Source: Leptolyngbya sp. Heron Island J
GTDB lineage: Bacteria; Cyanobacteriota; Cyanobacteriia; Phormidesmidales; Phormidesmidaceae
Length of the DNA: 64,000 nucleotides
NCBI RefSeq assembly: GCF_000482245.1
Contig: NZ_AWNH01000008.1
Location: forward strand, 62,001 to 126,000
Direction: 5' to 3'
The position numbers and the translations under genes were made by a program. Shown piece by piece: positions 9,543 to 16,781 of the stretch (within the stretch, counting starts at the first letter, position 1; every line of letters begins with the position of its first letter). The notes under the pieces are model-generated. The model was not told the DNA's origin. It ran no database searches and worked only from the letters and a program-made list of their open reading frames with translations.

Positions 9543-11459
9543 TTAACTTTTAAGCACTCGCCCGGCATTTAGAATCGCCAGCAATGCCACCCCAACATCG
9601 GCAAAGACGGCTTCCCAAAGGTTGGCTACACCGATGGCTCCAAGAGCAATAAAGAGAAGTTTGACCACCATCGCCAAGATAATGTTTTGCCACACAATCC
9701 GTCGGGTTTTCTGGGCAATCTGAATGGCTTCAGCCACTTTGGAGGGGGCATCGGTCATAATCACCACATCGGCGGTTTCAATGGCTGCATCAGACCCCAA
9801 CCCCCCCATGGCAATACCCACATCGGCCCTGGCGATTACGGGGGCATCGTTAATGCCATCACCCACAAACGCAATCTTATTGTTGGTCTGCTGCGCCTGT
9901 TGTAAAAAGTCTTCTAACGCGTCCACTTTATCTTCAGGCAACAGCTCGGCTCGGTACTGGTCCAACCCGAGCCTGCGGGCAATTGTATCAGCTACCGACT
10001 GGTTATCTCCGGTGAGCATGGCTGTGGCTACCCCCTGACGATGGAGCGCGGCAATGGCCTCAGCGGCATCCTGCTTGAGTTCATCGGCAATCACAATGTG
10101 GCCGCTATATTCACCATCAATTGCCAAATGCGCCACGGTCCCCTCAACCACACACCTATCGTGGGGAATCTGTTCTCGGTGCAACAGCCGATCATTACCC
10201 GCTAACACTGTGCGTCCCTGCACCTGAGCGCGAATGCCATGGCCAGCAATCTCTTCATAGTTTTTTATATCCACCGTCTCAATCGCTTGACCATAGGCTA
10301 GCCGAATAGACTGAGCTACCGGATGATTGGACTGTGATTCTACTTGGGCAGCCAGTTTTAGCAGCTGATGCTGACTCAGACCATTGTGGGTGACCACATC
10401 GGTGACTTGAAAAGTCCCTTGGGTCAGGGTACCTGTTTTATCAAACACCACCGTTTTGACCTGGGCCAGAGCATCTAAAAAGGTGGAGCCTTTGACTAAA
10501 ATGCCCTGTTTAGCTGCACCACCCACGCCCCCAAAGTAGCCCAGGGGAATACTGATCACCAGACCGCAGGGGCAAGAGATCACTAACAGCACCAGGGCAC
10601 GATAGGTCCAGTCTGCCTGGGTAGCCCCTGGGATCAACAGGGGGGGCAACAGCGCCACGGCCAGGGAGAGCAGCACCACCACCGGGGTGTAATAGCGGGC
10701 AAATCGGGTAATAAATTTTTCGGTCTCGGCTTTTTTACTACTGGCGTTTTCTACCAGGTCCAAAATTTTGGCAATTGATGATTCACTAAAGGGTTTAGTC
10801 ACCTCCACGGTCAATCCCCCTGACTGGTTGATCATGCCGGCTAAAACAGATTTGCCAGGGGTGATAGTACGGGGAACCGATTCTCCGGTGAGGGCTGAGG
10901 TGTCCACCAGAGACTTGCCTTCCAAGACCGCACCATCCAGGGGGACTTTTTCGCCGGGACGCACCACTATTAAATCTCCCACGTTGACAGCATCGGGGGA
11001 TACGGTGGAGATAGCACCATCCACCTGCAAATTGGCTGTATCGGGTCGGACTGCTAACAGGGCTTTAATCGAGCGTCGCGCTCGACCTACGGAATAGTTC
11101 TGAAACAGCTCTCCTATTTGAAAAAACAGCATGACTGCCACCGCTTCTGGGAGCTCATGGATTGCGATCGCACCCAGCGTAGCAATGGTCATCAGAAAAT
11201 TCTCATCAAAAATCCGCCCCTTGAGCAGATTGCGTCCTGCTGTAGTCAGCACCTGACCACCACTAATCAAATAGGCTGGCAGCAGCACCGCATACTCAGC
11301 GATAGCAAAGGGCGTATTGTGGAGCGGCTGATAAAAAACAAGACCCAGCACAAACAGCAGTGCTGCAACCGCAACCGGTGCCCAACGTCCTTCCAACTCG
11401 TCTACACCATGATCATGACCACAGCATCCGTGGGAATGAGATCCTGCCATAGTAGCCAC
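9543..11459 (-). CDS. Zn/Cd-type heavy-metal P1B ATPase (CadA/ZntA/ZiaA-like)
   Basis: 638-residue metal-exporting P-type ATPase. The N-terminus lacks a ferredoxin-like HMA domain and instead carries a short His/Cys-rich segment (SHSHGCCGHDHG, residues 7-18) for metal handling. The membrane CPC motif is at ~295 (ISCPCGLV), with the phosphorylation site DKTGTLT at ~339, TGES in the actuator domain and GDGINDAP near the C-terminus. CPC together with a final helix region like NAGRVLKS and an SmtB-type regulator next door point to Zn2+/Cd2+/Co2+ rather than Cu+. It would pump excess divalent metal across the cytoplasmic membrane. An SmtB-type palindrome lies 11 bp before its start codon. The regulator gene sits upstream on the same strand but is separated by ~165 bp, so it probably has its own promoter. 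Confidence 0.93.
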   Translation of the reverse strand: MATMAGSHSHGCCGHDHGVDELEGRWAPVAVAALLFVLGLVFYQPLHNTPFAIAEYAVLLPAYLISGGQVLTTAGRNLLKGRIFDENFLMTIATLGAIAIHELPEAVAVMLFFQIGELFQNYSVGRARRSIKALLAVRPDTANLQVDGAISTVSPDAVNVGDLIVVRPGEKVPLDGAVLEGKSLVDTSALTGESVPRTITPGKSVLAGMINQSGGLTVEVTKPFSESSIAKILDLVENASSKKAETEKFITRFARYYTPVVVLLSLAVALLPPLLIPGATQADWTYRALVLLVISCPCGLVISIPLGYFGGVGGAAKQGILVKGSTFLDALAQVKTVVFDKTGTLTQGTFQVTDVVTHNGLSQHQLLKLAAQVESQSNHPVAQSIRLAYGQAIETVDIKNYEEIAGHGIRAQVQGRTVLAGNDRLLHREQIPHDRCVVEGTVAHLAIDGEYSGHIVIADELKQDAAEAIAALHRQGVATAMLTGDNQSVADTIARRLGLDQYRAELLPEDKVDALEDFLQQAQQTNNKIAFVGDGINDAPVIARADVGIAMGGLGSDAAIETADVVIMTDAPSKVAEAIQIAQKTRRIVWQNIILAMVVKLLFIALGAIGVANLWEAVFADVGVALLAILNAGRVLKS

Positions 11460-11469
11460 CCTAAAACTG

Positions 11470-11495
11470 AATATCTGAATTACTGTTCAGATATT
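11470..11495. promoter_or_regulatory. SmtB/ZiaR-type operator before the Zn ATPase
   Basis: A perfect inverted repeat with 10-base arms, AATATCTGAA and TTCAGATATT, and a 6-base centre. The half-site resembles the known smtA operator (TTCAGATA). Its place just upstream of the ATPase ATG fits repression by the neighbouring ArsR/SmtB protein, with release on zinc binding. Confidence 0.75.
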
Positions 11496-11624
11496 ATATC
11501 CAAGTCTAGGGAAATGGAAACAGCTGCATAAAAAGGTAGCCGTCAAGGTAGCCATTCCAGCTATCCTTGGCTGAGCAGAGTCCGTTCTGGACAGACACAA
11601 GGGTAAAACAGCAGCTAGACCCTG

Positions 11625-12029
11625 CTACTCATCTAAATGATCGGCGACGTCTCTATAAATGGACGCCACATGACCATCTGCCAGGCTATAGAAAACATTG
11701 CGCCCCTGACGGCGGTATTTGACCAAGCGATGAGATTTTAGCACCCGTAGCTGATGGGATACGGCTGATTCGCCCATTTTGACCGCCGCTGCCAAATCAC
11801 ACACGCACAGCTCCTGTTGCGCCAGGGCAGAGAGCAGTTTCAGTCGATGAGGATCAGAAAGAACGCTAAAAAACTCCGCCATCCGCTGCGCCTTAGTCGT
11901 TTCTAACACCTCTGGCTGCACCTGGCGTACGTTCTCTAAATGCACTAGCGGTACGTCACAACTGGGAGCATCGCCAATCGCTTTTTTATTTTTCTGACTT
12001 GAAGCAGGCATGGGGAAGATCAATAGCAT
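11625..12029 (-). CDS. ArsR/SmtB family metal-responsive repressor (Zn type)
   Basis: 134-residue winged-helix repressor. The core has the ELCVCDL motif at the alpha-3 helix and the recognition helix ESAVSHQLRVLKSHRLV, then a wing (YRRQGRNVFYSL). The C-terminal helix carries the alpha-5 zinc site pattern D-x-H-(10)-H-x-x-E (DGHVASIYRDVADHLDE), and Cys residues near the N-terminus (SCDVPLVH) could complete an alpha-3N site as in ZiaR/CadC. It should dissociate from DNA when it binds Zn2+ (or Cd2+), derepressing the ATPase downstream and itself. Palindromes lie before both genes. An alternative start at 12011 removes six residues. Very likely the regulator of the adjacent ATPase. Confidence 0.9.
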   Translation of the reverse strand: MLLIFPMPASSQKNKKAIGDAPSCDVPLVHLENVRQVQPEVLETTKAQRMAEFFSVLSDPHRLKLLSALAQQELCVCDLAAAVKMGESAVSHQLRVLKSHRLVKYRRQGRNVFYSLADGHVASIYRDVADHLDE

Positions 12030-12059
12030 TCTCTATATGATACTGAGAATCATTACCAC

Positions 12060-12075
12060 TTGAACACCTGTTCAA
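12060..12075. promoter_or_regulatory. Second SmtB-type operator, before the repressor gene
   Basis: A 7-2-7 inverted repeat, TTGAACA/cc/TGTTCAA, 30 bp upstream of the repressor start. It matches the TGAACA half-site of cyanobacterial SmtB operators, so autoregulation is likely. The multicopper oxidase gene ends 38 bp to its right. Confidence 0.65.
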
Positions 12076-12113
12076 TAGTTTTGGTTTGCTCGCTCAGTGG
12101 CGATTGGTACACT

Positions 12114-13517
12114 TTAAGAGATTTCGACAATTCCCATCATGCCCTGATCTTCGTGATCAAGAATATGGCAGTGATAGACGGTGCGCCCCACAAAGTCTTC
12201 AAACCGCACACGAATGACAACGGTTTCACTCCCTTGAATACTGACGGTATCTTTCCAGGTGAGAAGAGATTCAGGCTGACCATTGCGTTCAATCACCTGA
12301 AAGCGGTTGGTATGGAGATGAAACGGATGATCAATGCTAGCTTTGTTAATGATTTTCCAATCTTCGACCTGATTCAGCCGCACCTGGGTATCTACACGGT
12401 TCATGTCAAAGGACTTGTCGTTAATGATAAAGCCGTTCGAGTCTGCAGTGATGCCATGATTAAGTACCAACTCACGGGTAACCGCAGGCGTTGGTAAGGG
12501 CTCCACCGGAATTAAAGCGGAGGGCAAGGGCAACGGCTCGGCGTAGTCGCTGGGTTGATAGCGTAGGGTTGCCAGGGTCGTTTGAGTGGGCGGCACCACC
12601 CCTGACATGTTGTTAATGATGGGTCGCAATGAGTTGATCATGGTGCCAATGCCGCGATCGTAGGACAGGCTGAGCAGGGGATAATCTCCCGGTTCTTGCT
12701 GGCCGGAGATGAGGATCTCGGCACGTTCACCGGGGGAGAGACGGAGGGTATCGAGTGGGGTAGGGGCTGCGATCGCACCTCGATCTGTCGCGATTAAAAA
12801 CCAGGGATGATCCTGAAGTTGCAGCTGATAGATCCGAGAAGCCGAGGCATTGACCAACCGCAACCGCAACAAGCCATTTTGCGGTATTGTCACCACCGGA
12901 TTGCGCCCACCATTCGCCAGCAGAAATTCCCCTTGTCGTCCCCATTTTCTAGCCAGGGCATGGGGATCTTGCGGCAGCAACGTCGGTTCAAAATCCTGGA
13001 GCACCAGCACAGCCTCCTCCGTCTGCTGTAGTTCCGGAATCTCATCTAAATCACCTCGAATAATCAGCGGACCTGCCAGCCCGCCAAAGACCTGACGGGC
13101 CACATCCAGATGGTAGTGGGGATGGTACCAGGCCGTCACCGCCGGGTGATTAGCTGGAATTTGAAACTCGTAGGTATACCGTTCACCGGGGGGTATCGCT
13201 CGAAACACATTGTCGATCTCAGGTGAAATGTGTAGACCGTGGTAATGAAGATTGGTGGGAGTTTCTAGCTGATTAATTAGGGTTAAACGCACCGTGTCTC
13301 CAGCGCGGGCTTCCAGAACAGGTCCAGGCATTTGATTGTTGTAGGTCAACATTCTGGTACGCTCACCTGCTAGCCTTTTAGTCTGAGCTTGAGCTGTCAA
13401 AGACAATTCCAGCAACCCGTCTGTGCCGACAACACGGCGAGTTGTCTGAACACATCGAGACAACAATGGCGCACCAGCGGCAATCGCCAAAAAGCTAAGA
13501 AGTTGACGACGATACAT
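12114..13517 (-). CDS. Multicopper oxidase (CueO/laccase-like), Tat-exported
   Basis: 467 residues from the ATG at 13517; the longer frame to 13562 would put 15 residues before a clear export signal. The signal has a twin-arginine RRQLLSF motif, a hydrophobic stretch and LLSRC, which could be a lipoprotein box. All four copper-ligand motifs are present: HYHGLH, WYHPHYH, HPFHLH and the C-terminal HCHILDHEDQGMM, giving type 1 and trinuclear sites. It should oxidise Cu(I) or other metal/phenolic substrates outside the cytoplasm, protecting against copper. It is divergent from the copper chaperone gene and sits between a zinc and a copper efflux unit. The C-terminal Met/His region is short, with no Met-rich insert as in CueO. 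Confidence 0.92.
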   Translation of the reverse strand: MYRRQLLSFLAIAAGAPLLSRCVQTTRRVVGTDGLLELSLTAQAQTKRLAGERTRMLTYNNQMPGPVLEARAGDTVRLTLINQLETPTNLHYHGLHISPEIDNVFRAIPPGERYTYEFQIPANHPAVTAWYHPHYHLDVARQVFGGLAGPLIIRGDLDEIPELQQTEEAVLVLQDFEPTLLPQDPHALARKWGRQGEFLLANGGRNPVVTIPQNGLLRLRLVNASASRIYQLQLQDHPWFLIATDRGAIAAPTPLDTLRLSPGERAEILISGQQEPGDYPLLSLSYDRGIGTMINSLRPIINNMSGVVPPTQTTLATLRYQPSDYAEPLPLPSALIPVEPLPTPAVTRELVLNHGITADSNGFIINDKSFDMNRVDTQVRLNQVEDWKIINKASIDHPFHLHTNRFQVIERNGQPESLLTWKDTVSIQGSETVVIRVRFEDFVGRTVYHCHILDHEDQGMMGIVEIS

Positions 13518-13675
13518 ACAGCTACGATAGAGAAGGACTTCTATTGTCATCGAAAAATGCAATCGTAGCTAGGCTAAAAAACAAAACCATGACCGTCTGC
13601 TAGGCCGTTTGAAGATCGAGGATTCCTATCATGCTTCGATCCTCATGATCTAAAATTTGTTAAGCTCTCTAGACT

Positions 13676-13691
13676 CTCTAGTTAACTAGAG
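13676..13691. promoter_or_regulatory. Perfect 16-bp palindrome in divergent copper promoter
   Basis: CTCTAGTTAACTAGAG lies between the divergent multicopper oxidase and copper chaperone genes, 36 bp before the chaperone ATG. Its symmetry and position suggest an operator for a dimeric regulator; which one is not visible in the window. Confidence 0.4.
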
Positions 13692-13727
13692 GGTTTAAGC
13701 TAATGCTAGTCCATTGAAAGCAATGTC

Positions 13728-13925
13728 ATGACACTCCAGCTAACGGTTCCCAATATGGCCTGTGATGTCTGTGCTAAGAACATCACAAACGCCGTCAAAG
13801 CTTTAGATAGCAAAGCTACGGTTACCGCCGATCCCAAAACTAAGCAGGTAGATATTGAGACAGAAACGGCTGAAACCGCCATACGAGAAGCCCTTGAGCA
13901 GGCAGGTTATCCAGCCTCAGCTTAG
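13728..13925 (+). CDS. Heavy-metal-associated (HMA) domain copper chaperone
   Basis: 65-residue single ferredoxin-like HMA domain of the Atx1/CopZ kind. The metal-binding loop is NMACDVC (residues 9-15) with the two cysteines of MxCxxC. The rest shows the beta-alpha-beta-beta-alpha-beta pattern (TVTADPKTKQVDIET, EALEQAGYPA). In cyanobacteria such proteins carry Cu(I) to CtaA/PacS-type ATPases, and a Cu ATPase lies ~375 bp downstream on the same strand. No His at position 61 can be assigned by eye. Cytoplasmic. Confidence 0.88.
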   Translation: MTLQLTVPNMACDVCAKNITNAVKALDSKATVTADPKTKQVDIETETAETAIREALEQAGYPASA

Positions 13926-13969
13926 CTCAGAACAGATAACAAACTTACTAAATGTCAACCCACACCGCC

Positions 13970-14213
13970 CCCCTCTCAGGAGGCTACCGTGTATACACAA
14001 GTTGGAGAGTAGCTTCAATTTTCGAGCCCACTCTGCGAGAAGAGCAAAGCTCTACATCCCCCAGCCCCTTCTCCCCCAAGGCGAAGGGGTGCCAGAGTCA
14101 AAGTCCCTCGCCCTGGGGGAGAGGGATTTAGGGTGAGGGCCAATTCAAGGCCAGCAGTACCTTTTAGACCATTATCTTCTAGATGTATATACACAGTAGC
14201 CTCTCAGGAGGGG
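13970..14213. repeat. MITE-like element with imperfect terminal inverted repeats
   Basis: Arms at 13970-13999 and 14184-14213 are inverted copies matching at 24 of 30 positions (outer part CCCCTC, inner part GAGGCTAC then GTGTATA). Between them, 14056-14140 is a G/C palindromic repeat of a kind common between cyanobacterial genes, with runs such as CCCCTTCTCCCCCAAGG and GGGGGAGAGGGATTTAGG. No open frame is present. It separates the chaperone from the Cu ATPase and may be a non-autonomous mobile element or a structured leader. Confidence 0.55.
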
Positions 14214-14300
14214 ATAGATGTTGGCTATTGCATTAGATTCTTGACCTTCAGTTGCTTTACGACAATTCTATCCAGAGGGTAGCCCCCTTAGGAGAACCTT

Positions 14301-16553
14301 ATGACTACTGCTACTCTCACTCTAAAAGGCATGAGCTGTGCGGCCTGTGCCAACGCTATTGAAACCGCGATTTGCCAGGTGCCCGGCGTTCAGAAAGCTC
14401 AAGTCAACTTTGCGACTGAGCAAGCCAATGTTGACTTTGATGAGTACAGCACCAGCATCAATACGATAGCCGCCGCCGTTGCCGATGCGGGGTATGAAGC
14501 GGCTGAAGTTCGTGATAATTGTATTGAAAAAGAGCGTATTGAACGACAACAGCGGCAGCGGTCATTGTTATTGCGGGTGGTGGTCAGCAACATGATTGGG
14601 ATTGTGCTGATTGTTGGCTCTATGCCTGCCATGCTGGGTATGCACATTCCTGGCTGGCCAATGTTTTTGCATAATTTCTGGCTGCAGCTGGTGGTGTCGA
14701 CTCCGGTTTTGTTCTGGTGTGGGCAATCCTTTTTTGTGGGGGCCTGGAAAGCTTTTACCCATCGGACCGCTAATATGAATACTCTAGTAGCGCTGGGGAC
14801 GGGAACCGCCTATTTCTATTCGTTATTTATCACTCTGTTTCCAAATGTATTAATTGCTCAGGGGCTCAAGCCTGAGGTGTATTACGAGGCGGCTGTGGTG
14901 ATTATTGCGCTGTTGCTACTGGGACGTTATTTGGAAAGCCGTGCCAGGGAACATACCTCAGATGCTATTCGCCAGCTGATGGGATTACAGCCTAATGTGG
15001 CCAGGGTGGTGCGCCAGGGCAGCGAGATTGATATTGCCATTGAGCAGGTGGTGGTGGGAGACATTGTAGTGGTACGCCCTGGAGAGAAAATCCCGGTGGA
15101 TGGTGATGTGGTATCTGGTCGCTCCACGGTGGATGAGTCCATGGTGACTGGTGAACCGATGCCGGTTGATAAACAGACGGGCGATGAGGTGATTGGGGCG
15201 ACGATTAATAAAACCGGTAGCTTCCAGTTTCGAGCGGCAAGAGTTGGCCAAGATACGGTGCTCGCCCAGATTGTGCAGCTGGTGCAGGCAGCCCAGGGGT
15301 CAAAAGCGCCGATTCAAAAGCTAGCGGATCAGGTAACTGGCTTGTTTGTTCCGGTGGTGATTGCGATCGCACTTCTCACCTTTCTCCTCTGGTTCAACCT
15401 CACTGGTAACACCACCCTGTCGTTGTTGACCACCGTCGGTGTCTTAATCATCGCCTGCCCCTGTGCTTTGGGCTTAGCCACACCAACATCCATCATGGTT
15501 GGCACCGGCAAAGGCGCTGAAAACGGCATTTTGATCAAGGATGCTGAGAGTTTAGAACAGGCCCACAGACTACAGACCATTGTGGTGGATAAAACCGGCA
15601 CCCTGACCCAGGGTAAACCTACGGTGACAGACTATATCACCGTGCGGGGAACAGCCAATCGCAATGAAGTCAGACTGTTGCAGTTGGCGGCGGCGGTTGA
15701 AAATAATTCAGAACATCCGTTGGCGGCGGCCATTGTCAACTATGCCAAAGCTCAGGGAGTGGAGAGACTGCCAGCCGTTCACAATTTTGAGGCTATTGTT
15801 GGTAGCGGTGTCCAGGGCGTCGTCAATGGTCAGCAGCTACAGATTGGTACCGAACGCTGGATGAAAACCCTGGGGATTGATACCCAGCCGCTCCAAGCTC
15901 GACAACAGGCCTGGGAAGCAGCGGCTAAAACCACCGTCTGGGTTGCCGTGGATGGTAAAGCAGAGGCTCTGTTAGGCATTGCCGATGCCCTCAAGCCCTC
16001 ATCCGCCAGCGTTGTACGTACCCTGAAACGCATGGGTTTAGAGGTGGTAATGCTAACAGGAGATAACCCGCAAACCGCCGCCGCCATTGCCCAGCATGTG
16101 GGTATTCGTCGGTATATTGCCAATGTGCGGCCTGATCAGAAAGCTGCCCACGTGCAACAGCTACAGGCAGATGGAAACCGAGTTGCCATGGTGGGCGATG
16201 GCATTAACGATGCCCCGGCCCTAGCCCAGGCGGATGTGGGGATTGCCATTGGCACAGGGACAGATGTTGCGATCGCAGCCAGCGATATTACCCTGATTTC
16301 TGGTGACCTCAGTGGCATTGTTACCGCCATTCGTCTCAGCAAAGCCACCATGGCCAATATTCGCCAGAACTTGTTCTTTGCCTTTATCTATAACGTGGTG
16401 GGTATCCCCATTGCAGCCGGTATACTGTATCCTCTTTTGGGCTGGTTGCTCAACCCCATGATTGCCGGAGCTGCCATGGCCTTTAGCTCAGTCTCAGTTG
16501 TTACCAATGCCCTACGGTTGAGAACCTTTAAATCTGTGGAGGTAAGACCATGA
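14301..16553 (+). CDS. copA: Cu(I)-exporting P1B-type ATPase (CopA/PacS/CtaA-like)
   Basis: 750 residues. A single N-terminal HMA domain has GMSCAAC (Cys13, Cys16). Then come eight membrane helices with the CPC motif at ~384 ([13 protein letters not shown]), the actuator TGEP, the phosphorylation site [10 protein letters not shown] at ~430, the HP motif SEHPLA, and [18 protein letters not shown]. These are the copper (P1B-1) signatures, including the ATP-binding-domain pattern and the [16 protein letters not shown] end typical of CopA. It could export Cu(I) (CopA/PacS role) or load it to plastocyanin (CtaA role); sequence alone does not decide. An AGGAG site precedes the ATG. The stop codon overlaps the next ORF by 4 bp. 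Confidence 0.94.
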   Translation: MTTATLTLKGMSCAACANAIETAICQVPGVQKAQVNFATEQANVDFDEYSTSINTIAAAVADAGYEAAEVRDNCIEKERIERQQRQRSLLLRVVVSNMIGIVLIVGSMPAMLGMHIPGWPMFLHNFWLQLVVSTPVLFWCGQSFFVGAWKAFTHRTANMNTLVALGTGTAYFYSLFITLFPNVLIAQGLKPEVYYEAAVVIIALLLLGRYLESRAREHTSDAIRQLMGLQPNVARVVRQGSEIDIAIEQVVVGDIVVVRPGEKIPVDGDVVSGRSTVDESMVTGEPMPVDKQTGDEVIGATINKTGSFQFRAARVGQDTVLAQIVQLVQAAQGSKAPIQKLADQVTGLFVPVVIAIALLTFLLWFNLTGNTTLSLLTTVGVLIIACPCALGLATPTSIMVGTGKGAENGILIKDAESLEQAHRLQTIVVDKTGTLTQGKPTVTDYITVRGTANRNEVRLLQLAAAVENNSEHPLAAAIVNYAKAQGVERLPAVHNFEAIVGSGVQGVVNGQQLQIGTERWMKTLGIDTQPLQARQQAWEAAAKTTVWVAVDGKAEALLGIADALKPSSASVVRTLKRMGLEVVMLTGDNPQTAAAIAQHVGIRRYIANVRPDQKAAHVQQLQADGNRVAMVGDGINDAPALAQADVGIAIGTGTDVAIAASDITLISGDLSGIVTAIRLSKATMANIRQNLFFAFIYNVVGIPIAAGILYPLLGWLLNPMIAGAAMAFSSVSVVTNALRLRTFKSVEVRP

Positions 16554-16738
16554 AACTAAAATCTCTGCTACTAATCGGTGGTGTGAGTCTCGGCATCACG
16601 GTTAGCACGGCGGCAATGGCCAGTGTTAGCAACTTTCAAGCCATTGAACAACCATTGGAGATCAAGTTGGGAGTTTCTATCATGGGATTGGGCCTAATTG
16701 TATTAGAGCTATGGTGGTTTCTCGCTAAACAAAAATAA
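16550..16738 (+). CDS. Small two-helix membrane protein translationally coupled to Cu ATPase
   Basis: 62 residues starting in an ATGA overlap with the Cu ATPase stop. It has an N-terminal hydrophobic segment ending in AMAS (signal anchor or cleavable signal) and a C-terminal helix ([23 protein letters not shown]). The LELWWF-type helix resembles the membrane anchor that precedes cupredoxin domains in some cyanobacterial copper loci, but no cupredoxin follows here. It may be a small subunit or regulator of the ATPase. No function is assigned. Confidence 0.6.
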   Translation: MKLKSLLLIGGVSLGITVSTAAMASVSNFQAIEQPLEIKLGVSIMGLGLIVLELWWFLAKQK

Positions 16739-16781
16739 ACCACAAACAGGGATGCCCTATCTCTGAGCGGCTCTATTGGGC

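Noticed and set aside
9370-9552. Short plus-strand frame with a CSDCGF-like run, possible TnpB zinc-finger remnant
   Set aside because: Only ~60 codons, no start with a ribosome-binding site, and surrounding residues do not follow the transposase pattern.
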